Counted from the stretch's first letter, positions 34,937 to 44,727 are shown. The stretch is DNA of 64,000 nucleotides from Pseudomonas sp. SJZ074 (GCF_007828215.1 NZ_VIUE01000021.1:48790-112789); one strand, 5' to 3'. The notes: a model not told the origin generated them from the sequence alone. A program made the numbers and translations.

Positions 34937-35026
34937 TGTGGGAGCGGGCTTGCTCGCGAATGCGAAGTAACATTCAACATGAATGTTGACTGATTTGCCG
35001 CGTTCGCGAGCAAGCCCGCTTCCACA
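34937..35026. repeat. REP doublet between lolA and rarA
   Basis: TGTGGGAGCGGGCTTGCTCG at 34937 pairs with CGAGCAAGCCCGCTTCCACA ending at 35026, with one mismatch in the outer arm. Between them lies a smaller hairpin, ACATTCAACATGAATGT. It directly follows the lolA stop and may stabilise the lolA message. Confidence 0.9.
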
Positions 35027-35069
35027 AGAATCTCCGGCATCAGGATCAAGTGAGGTTGCATAAGCAGTG

Positions 35070-36395
35070 ATGGACCTGTTTCGAAGCGCCCCGATTGCCC
35101 AGCCATTGGCCGCCCGCCTGCGTGCGACCAACCTGGATGAGTACGTCGGCCAGGAGCACGTGCTGGCCAGGGGTAAGCCCCTGCGCGAAGCCCTGGAGCA
35201 GGGGGCGCTGCATTCGATGATCTTCTGGGGGCCGCCGGGCGTGGGCAAGACCACCCTGGCCCGGTTGCTGGCGGAAGTGTCCGATGCCCATTTCGAAACG
35301 GTCTCGGCGGTCCTGGCCGGGGTCAAGGAGATCCGCCAGGCGGTGGAAGTCGCCAAGCAGCAGGCCGGGCAGTACGGCAAGCGCACCATTCTGTTTGTCG
35401 ACGAAGTGCACCGCTTCAATAAGTCCCAGCAGGACGCGTTCCTGCCGTATGTCGAAGACGGCACGCTGATCTTCATCGGCGCGACCACCGAAAATCCTTC
35501 GTTCGAACTCAACAATGCCTTGCTGTCCCGGGCGCGGGTCTATGTGCTCAAGAGCCTCGACGAGGCCGCGATGCGCAAACTGGTGGACCGGGCGCTGACC
35601 GAGGAACGGGGCCTGGGCAAGCGCAAGCTGAGCCTCAGCGATGAAGGTTTCCAGATCCTGTGTTCAGCCGCCGATGGCGATGGCCGACGTTTGCTCAACT
35701 TGCTGGAGAACGCTTCGGACCTGGCCGAGGATGACAGTGAGATCGGGGTCGAGCTGCTGCAAAGCCTGCTTGGGGATACCCGGCGGCGTTTCGACAAGGG
35801 CGGCGAGGCGTTCTACGACCAGATCTCGGCGTTGCACAAGTCCATACGGGGCTCCAACCCCGATGCTGCCCTGTATTGGTTTGCCCGGATGATCGATAGT
35901 GGCTGCGATCCGTTGTACCTTGCTCGGCGGGTGGTGCGCATGGCCAGCGAGGATATCGGCAATGCCGATCCCCGGGCCCTGAGCCTGTGCCTGGCGGCCT
36001 GGGATGTGCAGGAGCGCCTGGGCAGCCCCGAAGGCGAGCTCGCCGTGGCCCAGGCCATCACGTACCTGGCCTGTGCGCCGAAAAGCAACGCGGTGTACAT
36101 GGGCTTCAAGGCGGCGATGCGCAGCGCCACCGAACATGGCTCCCTCGAAGTACCATTGCACTTGCGTAACGCGCCGACCAAGCTCATGAAGCAGCTGGGC
36201 TATGGCGAAGAATACCGTTACGCCCATGACGAGCCGGACGCCTATGCCGCTGGCGAAGATTATTTTCCCGAAGCACTCGAACCCCAGTCGTTCTATCAAC
36301 CGGTGCCCCGTGGCCTGGAACTGAAGATCGGCGAGAAGCTCAGCCACCTGGCGCAACTGGACCGACTGAGTCCACGGCAGCGGAGGAAGCCTTGA
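35070..36395 (+). CDS. rarA: Replication-associated recombination ATPase RarA
   Basis: RarA (MgsA, 441 aa from this ATG) is an AAA+ clamp-loader-like ATPase that works at stalled replication forks. Walker A GPPGVGKTT (~54-62), Walker B ILFVDEVHRFNKSQQDAFLP, the arginine-finger region RARVYVLKSLD and the C-terminal tetramerisation domain with YAHDEPDAYAAGEDYFPEAL are intact. A GTG directly before the ATG is an alternative start and stands closer to the GAGG ribosome site. crcB overlaps the stop by four bases. Confidence 0.95.
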   Translation: MDLFRSAPIAQPLAARLRATNLDEYVGQEHVLARGKPLREALEQGALHSMIFWGPPGVGKTTLARLLAEVSDAHFETVSAVLAGVKEIRQAVEVAKQQAGQYGKRTILFVDEVHRFNKSQQDAFLPYVEDGTLIFIGATTENPSFELNNALLSRARVYVLKSLDEAAMRKLVDRALTEERGLGKRKLSLSDEGFQILCSAADGDGRRLLNLLENASDLAEDDSEIGVELLQSLLGDTRRRFDKGGEAFYDQISALHKSIRGSNPDAALYWFARMIDSGCDPLYLARRVVRMASEDIGNADPRALSLCLAAWDVQERLGSPEGELAVAQAITYLACAPKSNAVYMGFKAAMRSATEHGSLEVPLHLRNAPTKLMKQLGYGEEYRYAHDEPDAYAAGEDYFPEALEPQSFYQPVPRGLELKIGEKLSHLAQLDRLSPRQRRKP

Positions 36396-36769
36396 TTCCC
36401 CTGATACTTGCGGTTTCCGCTGGCGGTGTTGCCGGCACCCTGGCGCGTTTCGCTGCCGGCAATTGGGTCAACGCAAATTGGCCACGGCACTTCTATACCG
36501 CGACGCTGACCGTTAATATCGTGGGCTGTCTGCTGATCGGCGTTCTATACGGTCTGTTCCTGATTCGTCCCGAAGTGCCTGTCGAAGTGCGCGCGGGGCT
36601 GATCGTCGGCTTCCTTGGCGGCCTGACGACCTTTTCGTCCTTTTCACTGGATACGGTGCGCCTGCTGGAAAGCGGGCAGGTGCCGCTGGCCCTGGGCTAT
36701 GCGGCTGCCAGCGTATTCGGCGGGCTGCTCGCCACCTGGGCCGGCCTGTCCCTGACCAAACTTATCTAA
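36392..36769 (+). CDS. crcB: Fluoride channel CrcB/Fluc
   Basis: A 125-aa membrane protein with four segments, of the Fluc family that exports fluoride as a dual-topology dimer. The central signature GLTTFSSFSLDT and N-terminal GGVAGTLARF are present, together with an NIVGCLLIG helix. The start is a TTG overlapping the rarA stop as TTGA, with GGAGGA upstream, so it is coupled to rarA. No fluoride riboswitch is visible upstream since it lies inside rarA. Confidence 0.93.
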   Translation: MIPLILAVSAGGVAGTLARFAAGNWVNANWPRHFYTATLTVNIVGCLLIGVLYGLFLIRPEVPVEVRAGLIVGFLGGLTTFSSFSLDTVRLLESGQVPLALGYAAASVFGGLLATWAGLSLTKLI

Positions 36770-36782
36770 ACGAGAGACCGAC

Positions 36783-38063
<1,281 letters not shown>

Positions 38064-39458
38064 ATGGACTATCTGCCACTGTTCCATAACTTGCGCGGCA
38101 GCCGCGTCCTGGTGGTCGGCGGCGGCGAGATTGCCTTGCGCAAGTCCCGCCTGCTGGTCGATGCTGGCGCGCAGTTGCGGGTGGTCGCACCCGAAATCGA
38201 GCCGCAACTGCGGGATCTGGTCAGTGGCAGCGCAGGCGAATGCGTCCTGCGTGGTTACCTCGAAACGGACCTGGACGGTTGCGGGCTGATCATCGCCGCC
38301 ACTGACGACGAAACCCTCAATGCCCGGGTGTCGGCCGATGCCCACAGGCGTTGTGTGCCGGTCAACGTGGTGGATGCGCCGGCCCTGTGCAGCGTGATCT
38401 TCCCGGCCATCGTCGACCGCTCGCCACTGGTGATCGCGGTGTCCAGCGGCGGCGATGCGCCGGTGCTGGCAAGGCTGATCCGGGCCAAGCTGGAAACCTG
38501 GATTCCCTCGACCTACGGGCAACTGGCGGGTTTGGCGGCGCTGTTTCGCAACCAGGTCAAGCGGCTGTTCCCGGATGTGCAGCAACGTCGGGCGTTCTGG
38601 GAAGAGGTGTTCCAGGGGCCCATCGCCGACCGTCAACTGGCCGGGCAGGGCGCCGAAGCCGAGCGCCTGCTGCGCGAGAAAATCGCCGGCCAGGCGCCGC
38701 ACGCACCGGGAGAAGTCTATCTGGTGGGTGCCGGGCCGGGTGATCCCGATCTGCTGACCTTCCGCGCCCTGCGCTTGATGCAGCAGGCCGATGTGGTGCT
38801 GTACGACCGTCTCGTCGCGCCCGCGATCCTTGAGCTTTGCCGGCGTGATGCCGAGCGGGTCTACGTCGGCAAGCGCCGCGCCGAGCATGCCGTGCCCCAG
38901 GACCAGATCAACCAGCAGTTGGTCGAGCTGGCCCGGCAAGGCAAGCGGGTGGTGCGCCTCAAAGGTGGCGATCCGTTCATCTTCGGGCGTGGCGGTGAAG
39001 AGATCGAAGAGCTGGCGGCCCAGGGCATCCCGTTCCAGGTCGTACCGGGCATCACCGCGGCCAGTGGTTGCGCGGCGTACGCCGGCATTCCGCTGACCCA
39101 TCGCGATTACGCCCAGTCGGTGCGTTTCATCACCGGCCATCTCAAGGACGGCACCACTGATCTGCCATGGGCGGACCTGGTGGCCCCGGCCCAGACCCTG
39201 GTGTTCTACATGGGCCTGGTGGGGCTGCCGAGCATCTGCAGCGAGCTGATCAAGCACGGTCGTGCGGCCGATACACCGGCGGCGCTGATCCAGCAAGGCA
39301 CAACGTCCAACCAGCGGGTGTTCACCGGTACCTTGGCGGACTTGCCAAAGCTGGTCGCCGAGCACGAGGTGCACGCGCCGACCCTGGTTATCGTGGGGGA
39401 AGTGGTGCAACTGCGCGAGAAACTGGCGTGGTTCGAAGGGGCTCAGGGGCAGGTCTAG
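38064..39458 (+). CDS. cysG: Siroheme synthase (trifunctional CysG)
   Basis: CysG (464 aa) makes siroheme, the cofactor of sulfite and nitrite reductases, from uroporphyrinogen III. The N-terminal Met8-like part (~1-210) holds the NAD-binding VVGGGEIALRKSRLL and acts as dehydrogenase/ferrochelatase. The C-terminal part (~216-464) is the SAM methyltransferase with VGAGPGDPDLLTFRALRLM, RLKGGDPFIFGRGGEE and GITAASGCAAYAGIPLTHRD. It starts right after the serS stop, so the two share a transcript. Confidence 0.96.
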   Translation: MDYLPLFHNLRGSRVLVVGGGEIALRKSRLLVDAGAQLRVVAPEIEPQLRDLVSGSAGECVLRGYLETDLDGCGLIIAATDDETLNARVSADAHRRCVPVNVVDAPALCSVIFPAIVDRSPLVIAVSSGGDAPVLARLIRAKLETWIPSTYGQLAGLAALFRNQVKRLFPDVQQRRAFWEEVFQGPIADRQLAGQGAEAERLLREKIAGQAPHAPGEVYLVGAGPGDPDLLTFRALRLMQQADVVLYDRLVAPAILELCRRDAERVYVGKRRAEHAVPQDQINQQLVELARQGKRVVRLKGGDPFIFGRGGEEIEELAAQGIPFQVVPGITAASGCAAYAGIPLTHRDYAQSVRFITGHLKDGTTDLPWADLVAPAQTLVFYMGLVGLPSICSELIKHGRAADTPAALIQQGTTSNQRVFTGTLADLPKLVAEHEVHAPTLVIVGEVVQLREKLAWFEGAQGQV

Positions 39459-39474
39459 AGTCCGTGGCGCGCCC

Positions 39475-39566
39475 TTCGCGAGCAAGCCCGCTCCCACATT
39501 GGATTGTGCTAAGCCGAAATATCAAGACCGGCTTCAATCCCCTGTGGGAGCGGGCTTGCTCGCGAA
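39475..39566. repeat. REP pair in outward arrangement
   Basis: Two 24-base units (39475-39498 and 39543-39566) are perfect reverse complements of one another, separated by 44 bases. Their orientation is opposite to that of the doublets at 19693, 21105 and 34937: here the GTGGGAG ends face inwards. The pair lies between the convergent genes cysG and the reductase, where it may also stop transcription. Confidence 0.92.
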
Positions 39567-39576
39567 GGGGCCCCAG

Positions 39577-40599
39577 CTACAACAGATTTTCCAGATCAGT
39601 CCCAGTCCCCAGCCAAATCCCTTTCCCCGCCAACCGCGCCCGATCATGGGCCCCGTTGAAATCCTGCTCCGGCCCTTTGGGCACGATCCCGTTGGGATTG
39701 ATGGTCTTGTGGCTGCCGTAGTAATGCCGCTGGATGTGGGTGAAATCCACCGTCTCGGCAATGCCCGGCCATTGGTACAGCTCTCGCAACCAGTTCGACA
39801 GGTTCGGGTAGTCGGCAATGCGCCACAGGTTGCATTTGAAGTGGCCGAAATACACCGCGTCGAAACGGATCATGGTGGTGAACAGGCGGATATCCGCTTC
39901 GGTCAGGTATTCGCCGGCCAGGTAACGCTGTAAGCCCAGCAGTGCATCCAACCGGTCGAGTTCGGCAAACAATTGGTCGAACGCTTCTTCGTAAGCCTGT
40001 TGGGTGGTGGCGAACCCGGCACGGTAGACGCCGTTGTTCACCGCCGGATAGATCCGCTCGTTCAGCGCATCGATCTTGCTGCGCAGGTGTTCGGGATACA
40101 GGTCCAGGTGGTTGCCGGTCAGGCCATCGAAGGCGCTGTTGAACATGCGGATGATTTCCGCCGATTCATTATTCACGATGCGCTGTTGGTGCTTGTCCCA
40201 CAGCGCCGGTACGGTGACGCGGCCGGTGTAGTCCGGCGTGTCGGCGGTGTAGCGCTGGTGCAGGAAGCACAGGTTGTCCAGTTTGTCGCCGGTGGAGCCG
40301 TGGGCCTTGTCGAAGGTCCAGCCGTTTTCCAGCATCAGGTAGCTGACCACCGAGACATCGATCAGGTCTTCCAGGCCCTTGAGCTTGCGGTAGATCAGGG
40401 TGCGATGGGCCCAGGGGCAAGCCAGGGACACATACAAATGATAGCGCCCGGCTTCGGCGGCAAACCCGCTCTCGCCCGAGGGGCCGGCGCTGCCGTCGGC
40501 GGTGATCCAGTGACGGCGCTGCGCCTGTTCGCGCTGGAAGGTGCCGTCCTTGCTCTCATACCACTGATCTTGCCAGCGGCCTTCGACTAACAAACCCAT
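39577..40599 (-). CDS. yqjG: Glutathionyl-hydroquinone reductase
   Basis: A 340-aa protein of the Xi-class glutathione transferases (YqjG/PcpF type), which reduce glutathionyl-hydroquinones. The catalytic cysteine is C61 in SLACPWAHRTLIYRKLKGL. The C-terminal all-helical GST domain contains GLQRYLAGEYLTEADIRLFTTMIRFD and HIQRHYYGSHKTINPNGIVPKGP, both typical of the group. The ATG at 40599 has GAGGAGA upstream. It stands alone, convergent with cysG. Confidence 0.92.
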   Translation of the reverse strand: MGLLVEGRWQDQWYESKDGTFQREQAQRRHWITADGSAGPSGESGFAAEAGRYHLYVSLACPWAHRTLIYRKLKGLEDLIDVSVVSYLMLENGWTFDKAHGSTGDKLDNLCFLHQRYTADTPDYTGRVTVPALWDKHQQRIVNNESAEIIRMFNSAFDGLTGNHLDLYPEHLRSKIDALNERIYPAVNNGVYRAGFATTQQAYEEAFDQLFAELDRLDALLGLQRYLAGEYLTEADIRLFTTMIRFDAVYFGHFKCNLWRIADYPNLSNWLRELYQWPGIAETVDFTHIQRHYYGSHKTINPNGIVPKGPEQDFNGAHDRARLAGKGIWLGTGTDLENLL

Positions 40600-40687
40600 C
40601 TCGATCTCCTCGGCCAATAAACGTTGGAGGTGAGTCTATTCCGATAGGTTCGAACTAAAAGCGCAAAGGTTGGGCGTTGATGATCGA

Positions 40688-41689
40688 TTAAATCGATCGA
40701 TCCCGGGCGTCCCAGTACTGTCGGGCCTGCTCGAACGCTGCTTCCCGCGCCAGGCCGAGGCCGCGCAAGGCCAGGGCCATGGTGGCGACCAGCGCCAGTT
40801 GCGGATAGCTGTCTTCCACATCACCGCGCCAGAGGGCTTTCAGGTGTTCGGGGTCCAGGCTCTCCGGCTTGACGTGACGTTGTTGGGCCAGCCGTGGCCA
40901 CTCTTCATCCCAGCTCGCGCCGCCGGTGGTGCCATACAGGTGACTGTCGGCATCCGGGTTGATTTCGATCTCGCCGCCGTCGCCCTTGATCACGAGGGCG
41001 GTATCCCCCAATAAGCCGCTGGCATCGCGATGCACCGCCTGGTAGCCGGGATGGAAGATACTCTGCAGACCACACCGGGCTTTCAATGGATTGAGGATCC
41101 GCGCCAGGGAATGGATCGGCGAACGCAAGCCCAGGGTGTTGCGCAGGTCGATCATGCGCTGCATCTGGGGGGCCCAGTCCACCAGCGGCATGAAGGCCAG
41201 GCCGCCGTTGTCCAGCGCCGTGCCGACCTGTTGCCAGTCACGGCACAGCGGGATCCGCAGAAAGCCCAGCAACTGTTCGGTGTAGAGCCGACCCGCCGTA
41301 TGGGCGCCACCACCGTGCATGAAGATCCGTACGCCGTTCTGGCCGAGGCACTTGGCCGCCAGCAGGTACCAGGGCAGATGACGCTTCTTGCCGGCGTAGG
41401 TCGGCCAGTCGAGGTCCACCGCCAGCGCCGGGGCATCCAGGCGTGCGCGCAGGGCTTCGGTGAAGCCGGCCATTTCCTCGGCGCTTTCTTCCTTGTGCCG
41501 CAACAGCATCAGGAAGGCGCCAAGCTGGGTGTCTTCGACCTGCTCGTCGAGCACCATGCCCATGGCCTCGCGGGCTTCTTCCCGGGTCAGGTCACGGGCG
41601 CCGCGCTTGCCTTTGCCCAGGATGCGCACGAACTGTGCGAATGGATGTTCGGCCGGAGTTTCGAGGGTCAGCGATGGAAAGTCGGTCAT
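40688..41689 (-). CDS. ybiB: YbiB/TrpD2-like nucleic-acid-binding protein (glycosyl transferase family 3 fold)
   Basis: A 333-aa relative of anthranilate phosphoribosyltransferase that belongs to the YbiB/TrpD2 group, whose E. coli member is an SOS-induced DNA-binding protein rather than a tryptophan enzyme. The helical N-terminal domain (GARDLTREEAREAMGMVLDEQV) and the loop FMHGGGAHTAGRLYTEQLL are visible; the phosphoribosyl-binding glycine motif of true TrpD is changed. The ATG overlaps the tusE stop as ATGA, making it the last gene of the tus operon. Role in that operon is unknown. Confidence 0.87.
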   Translation of the reverse strand: MTDFPSLTLETPAEHPFAQFVRILGKGKRGARDLTREEAREAMGMVLDEQVEDTQLGAFLMLLRHKEESAEEMAGFTEALRARLDAPALAVDLDWPTYAGKKRHLPWYLLAAKCLGQNGVRIFMHGGGAHTAGRLYTEQLLGFLRIPLCRDWQQVGTALDNGGLAFMPLVDWAPQMQRMIDLRNTLGLRSPIHSLARILNPLKARCGLQSIFHPGYQAVHRDASGLLGDTALVIKGDGGEIEINPDADSHLYGTTGGASWDEEWPRLAQQRHVKPESLDPEHLKALWRGDVEDSYPQLALVATMALALRGLGLAREAAFEQARQYWDARDRSI

Positions 41690-42021
41690 AAGCAATTCGT
41701 CGGTTTGGGCAGGCCCGCCAGCCTGGCGGCGAGTTTGGCGGGAGTGCCTTTGAACAGTCGGTTCAGGTGCAGGCTGTTGCCCTTGTCCGCGCCGAGTTTC
41801 AACGCGGTGTACTTGATCAGCGGCCGGGTGGCGGGGGAGAGCTGGAACTCGTCGTAGAAGGCCCGCAGCAGTTCGAGGATTTCCCAGTGCTCGGGGCTCA
41901 ACTCGATATCTTCGGCGGCGGCCAGGGCCGTGGCCACCTCGACTGACCAGTCATCCCGGTCGGCGAGGTAGCCGTCCTTGTCCAGCGCGATGGCGCGTTC
42001 GCCCACGTTCAGCGCGTTCAT
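41686..42021 (-). CDS. tusE: Sulfur relay protein TusE (DsrC family)
   Basis: TusE (111 aa) takes sulfur from TusBCD and gives it to MnmA for tRNA 2-thiolation. The swinging C-terminal arm ends in PKPTNCL with the reactive cysteine at the penultimate place (C110). The second cysteine found in dissimilatory DsrC proteins is absent, which marks the assimilatory TusE role. It overlaps tusB and ybiB by four bases each. Confidence 0.94.
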   Translation of the reverse strand: MNALNVGERAIALDKDGYLADRDDWSVEVATALAAAEDIELSPEHWEILELLRAFYDEFQLSPATRPLIKYTALKLGADKGNSLHLNRLFKGTPAKLAARLAGLPKPTNCL

Positions 42022-42311
42022 AGCCAGGTGTTGACCTTGTCATGCTGGATCGACAGTTCGACGAAGGCCGGGTAATCGATGGTCTCGGCCCAGTCAGGTG
42101 TCTGCAAGCCTCGGGCCTGGACGTCTTCGGCCAGTGCGAACAACTTCAGGCCGGCGGACTGCAACCGGGCAAACGGCGTGGTATCGGGTTGCAAGGCGTA
42201 AGTCGCATCGCCACACAACAGCAGCGCGTCCTTGTCTCCCAGGACTCGCAGGCAACTGGCGAGACGGTTATCGCCAAAGGGTGAATGGGACAACACATGC
42301 AAAGTCGGCAT
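42018..42311 (-). CDS. tusB: Sulfurtransferase complex subunit TusB (DsrH family)
   Basis: A 97-aa DsrH-fold protein, subunit of the TusBCD heterohexamer. MPTLHVLSHSPFGDNRLASCLRVLG and DALLLCGDATYAL fit the family. The stop overlaps the tusE start and its start touches the tusC stop. In TusBCD the active cysteine is on TusD, so TusB has a structural role. Confidence 0.9.
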   Translation of the reverse strand: MPTLHVLSHSPFGDNRLASCLRVLGDKDALLLCGDATYALQPDTTPFARLQSAGLKLFALAEDVQARGLQTPDWAETIDYPAFVELSIQHDKVNTWL

Positions 42312-42673
42312 CAGAGGGTGATCACCTGGTCGTAACGGTCAATGAGAGCGGTGATGTCCGGTGCGCTCAGCACCTTCAGGTCGTCCAGGCCCAGGGCATC
42401 GGTGTCGATGCCGCGTTCGGCGGCGCTGTCTGCGCAGACGAAGAGGTCTTCGATGCCGAACATGGGCAATGCCTGCAGGTTTGCGCTCAGGTCTTTTTGC
42501 TGGACGGCCTTGGCATTCTGGCCTGTGAGCAGCTGGTGCACGCCGTCGTCGAGAAACAGCAGGCCGATGGGCAGGTCGAACGCGCCGCCAGCCAGGGCGA
42601 TGTCCAAGGCTTCCCGGGCGCCGGGGCCCGACCATGGGGACTGGCGGCTGATGAGCAACAGGGACTTGGCCAT
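42311..42673 (-). CDS. tusC: Sulfurtransferase complex subunit TusC (DsrF family)
   Basis: A 120-aa DsrF-fold subunit of TusBCD. MAKSLLLISRQSPWSGPGAR followed by ALDIALAGGAFDLPIGLLFLDDGVHQLL is the standard N-terminal half. Two ATGs stand in tandem (42676 and 42673); I use the second because the GGAGG is then six bases away instead of three. The first overlaps the tusD stop. No gene gap separates it from its partners. Confidence 0.92.
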   Translation of the reverse strand: MAKSLLLISRQSPWSGPGAREALDIALAGGAFDLPIGLLFLDDGVHQLLTGQNAKAVQQKDLSANLQALPMFGIEDLFVCADSAAERGIDTDALGLDDLKVLSAPDITALIDRYDQVITL

Positions 42674-43065
42674 CATGGACCTCCAAAACAGATCAAGCGG
42701 TCGGCACCCTGGATCGCATCGTGCAACTGGCCGAGCCCGGACAGGGCCCAAGGAGCCTCGACGCTCACGGCCGAGCGTTGATAGCGCTGGGCTTCTTCGG
42801 CATTCAACACCCCACGGCGCAACGCCGCCGCGATGCAGACCACGCCGTCGAGCTGGTGATCGCTGACAAAGCTGCGCCACTGTTTGGGCAGGTCCTGTTC
42901 GTCCTGGGGGGTGACCACGCCGCTGTCGGCGTTGTAGACACCGTCCTGATAAAAAAACAGCCGCACGATCTCATGCCCGCCGGCCAGCGCGGCCTGGGCA
43001 AACAGCAAGGCTCGGCGCGAGGACGGCGCATGGGCGGCGGAAAACAGCGCAATGGCGAACTTCAT
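42673..43065 (-). CDS. tusD: Sulfurtransferase complex subunit TusD (DsrE family)
   Basis: TusD (130 aa) receives sulfur from TusA and relays it to TusE. The active cysteine is C77 in LDGVVCIAAALRRGV. The start at 43065 (MKFAIALFSAAHAPSSRRAL) agrees with the family, and an in-frame extension upstream does not. It is the first gene of the tusDCBE-ybiB operon. TusA is not in the window. Confidence 0.93.
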   Translation of the reverse strand: MKFAIALFSAAHAPSSRRALLFAQAALAGGHEIVRLFFYQDGVYNADSGVVTPQDEQDLPKQWRSFVSDHQLDGVVCIAAALRRGVLNAEEAQRYQRSAVSVEAPWALSGLGQLHDAIQGADRLICFGGP

Positions 43066-43170
43066 GGCGGATCCGATCAGCAAAACTGCGGCCATGATAA
43101 AGCTTTATGAGCAGGGGGGCGATTGGCGCTGCAGGATTGTGAGGACATCCTTGTGGCGAGGGGCTCAGTG

Positions 43171-43500
43171 TTAGGTCTTGAGTCCGTGCAACTCGCAATA
43201 TTCCGGCCAATCCATCCCCGCCATTTCTGCCACTTCCCTGTGCACGTCCATCCGCTGGGCCTGGTAATCCTCTGGCGAGGCGGCAGTCAACAGTAGGGTC
43301 AGTTCCCAGGCGAACAGCCCCCGGCGCTCGGCCTCGGCTTCGAAGGCTTCATGCAACCGCTCGGCGCGGTATTGCTCCGCTGTCTCGCCCTTGGCCTGGG
43401 CCAGCAGTGGGTTGAGGTGATCCAGTTCGGCGCGCAGTTCGGGACGCTCGTCGAGAAACTTTTCCAGCGCCCGCTCATGTTGCTGTTCGGTTGCCGCCAT
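43171..43500 (-). CDS. Small hypothetical protein (DUF6388-like)
   Basis: A 109-aa acidic, helical protein with many Glu, Ala and Leu residues (ALEKFLDERPELRAELDHLN, ERLHEAFEAEAERRGLFAWE). No membrane segment or signal peptide. It resembles a small family seen in many pseudomonads, listed to my memory as DUF6388; function unknown. A GGGAG stands before the ATG. It is monocistronic, about 105 bases downstream of tusD's start region on the same strand. Confidence 0.75.
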   Translation of the reverse strand: MAATEQQHERALEKFLDERPELRAELDHLNPLLAQAKGETAEQYRAERLHEAFEAEAERRGLFAWELTLLLTAASPEDYQAQRMDVHREVAEMAGMDWPEYCELHGLKT

Positions 43501-43639
43501 GGTGACTCCCTGATTGTGACGAAAAGGCGTGACAGGTTGCGCGAATCGTCGTCCGGTGTCGCGTATAAATTTCAGTAAAGCCGCACGAAGACCTGGGGCG
43601 CGGTGCTACAGTCCGTTTTTTTCTCGATGAGTGAACGCA

Positions 43640-43990
43640 ATGCGAATGCTGACGGTGGCCCTGGCCGCCACCTTGCTGGCTGGTTGTGCGGGTTCGGCGA
43701 TGAACGAGGCTCGGACCCAGGCACCTTACAAGACGCTGGCCTCGGACAAGCCGGAACAGGTCGTGGCCCAGTGCGTGCAGTTTTCCTGGCAGGATGAGGC
43801 GGTATTCGGCGTCGACGCCGGGGCTTACCTGCAACCGGGCAAGAAAGGCGGCTCGACGGTGTACACCCGCTCCGCTGAATCTTTTGTCGACCTGGAAACC
43901 GACGCCACCGGTACGACGTTGAACTACTACGCCAGGCACGACGACTTCATGGCCAAGCGCCGGTTGGCGGCGTTGGCGACTTGCCTGTAA
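43640..43990 (+). CDS. Small putative lipoprotein
   Basis: A 116-aa protein beginning MRMLTVALAATLLAGCAGSA, a short type II signal peptide with lipobox LLAGC, so C16 would be lipidated. The mature part (QAPYKTLASDKPEQVVAQCV to LNYYARHDDFMAKRRLAALATCL) contains paired cysteines and is not a family I recognise with certainty. A GTG nine bases upstream is an alternative start. No partner gene is adjacent; a REP cluster follows immediately. Confidence 0.75.
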   Translation: MRMLTVALAATLLAGCAGSAMNEARTQAPYKTLASDKPEQVVAQCVQFSWQDEAVFGVDAGAYLQPGKKGGSTVYTRSAESFVDLETDATGTTLNYYARHDDFMAKRRLAALATCL

Positions 43991-44000
43991 ACCGGTAGAG

Positions 44001-44158
44001 CATCGCGAGCAGGCTCGCTCCCACAGGGATTTGTGTTGGCCCCAATCTTCCGGCCATGCCGGGTACCGTGTGGGAGCGAGCCTGCTCGCGATGGCGGTGG
44101 GTCAGCCGACGATGGTGTTGAAGGGTAGACCGCTTTCGCGAGCAAGCCCGCTCCCACA
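44001..44158. repeat. Triple REP cluster
   Basis: Three units in 158 bases: an inverted unit (ATCGCGAGCAGGCTCGCTCC onward, 44002-44025), a direct unit from 44069 (TGTGGGAGCGAGCCTGCTCG) and a second inverted one ending at 44158. The first two carry the AGGCTCGCT core, the last the AAGCCCGCT core, so two sequence variants are mixed. It fills the gap between convergent genes. Confidence 0.9.
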
Positions 44159-44169
44159 GGATGTGTGTT

Positions 44170-44595
44170 TCAAGTCAGGCGCTTCTGGAGGAAGAAGTGC
44201 TGGTGCCCCGGCGGGTAATCGTCGATCTGGCCGATCTCCGTGAAGCCGTGCTTGCGGTAGAACTCCGGCGCCTGGAAGTCGAACGTGTCCAGCCAGATGC
44301 CGACGCAGTTCTTCTCTCTGGCCAGTTCTTCGGCCTTGCGCATCAATGCCGACCCCGTGCCCTGGCCGCGGGCCTGTTCCGGCACCACCAGCAATTCGAT
44401 ATAGAACCAGCGGAAGAACACTCGACCGTAGAGTCCGCCCACGATTTCATCGCTGTGTTCGTCCCGTACCAGCCAGGCGACCAGTTCCGGTACCGTTCCG
44501 CCGGTCTTGGCGGTGTTGTAGGCGCGTAACGGGGCCAGGATAGCCTGGCGCTCCTCGTCGGTGGGAGCGTCAGTACGTTCGATTCGCAGCGTCAT
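44170..44595 (-). CDS. GNAT-family N-acetyltransferase
   Basis: A 141-aa GNAT protein. IELLVVPEQARGQGTGSALMRKAEELAREKNCVGIWLDTF contains the acetyl-CoA loop (Q/RxxGxG/A as QARGQGTG), and FQAPEFYRKHGFTEIGQIDDYPPGHQHFFLQKRL is the C-terminal half with the family's FYxxxGF. The ATG at 44595 begins the domain. Substrate unknown. It is convergent with the lipoprotein gene across a REP cluster and divergent from ggt. Confidence 0.88.
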   Translation of the reverse strand: MTLRIERTDAPTDEERQAILAPLRAYNTAKTGGTVPELVAWLVRDEHSDEIVGGLYGRVFFRWFYIELLVVPEQARGQGTGSALMRKAEELAREKNCVGIWLDTFDFQAPEFYRKHGFTEIGQIDDYPPGHQHFFLQKRLT

Positions 44596-44727
44596 CGGCG
44601 ATGTCCTTATTGCGGGGGAGGATGAACGGCATGAGCCTACCGCAAAAGACCGTCCGGCAGTGAACGGGCGCATTTCGCAAACCGGGCCATACTTCCTTGG
44701 ATTTCAAAAACAAGAAGAGAGTGGCTC

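Noticed and set aside
31793..35515. Very long minus-strand open frame (1240 codons) opposite ftsK, lolA and rarA
   Set aside because: It spans three well-supported genes and a REP element. Length comes from strong GC bias at third positions, not from coding.
41690..41695. TTG start two codons upstream of the ybiB ATG
   Set aside because: The ATG at 41689 overlaps the tusE stop as ATGA, the same pattern used by the other genes of the operon.
44001..44158. Possible CRISPR-like array
   Set aside because: Units are inverted relative to each other, spacing is irregular, copies are scattered through the window, and no cas gene is present. These are REP elements.
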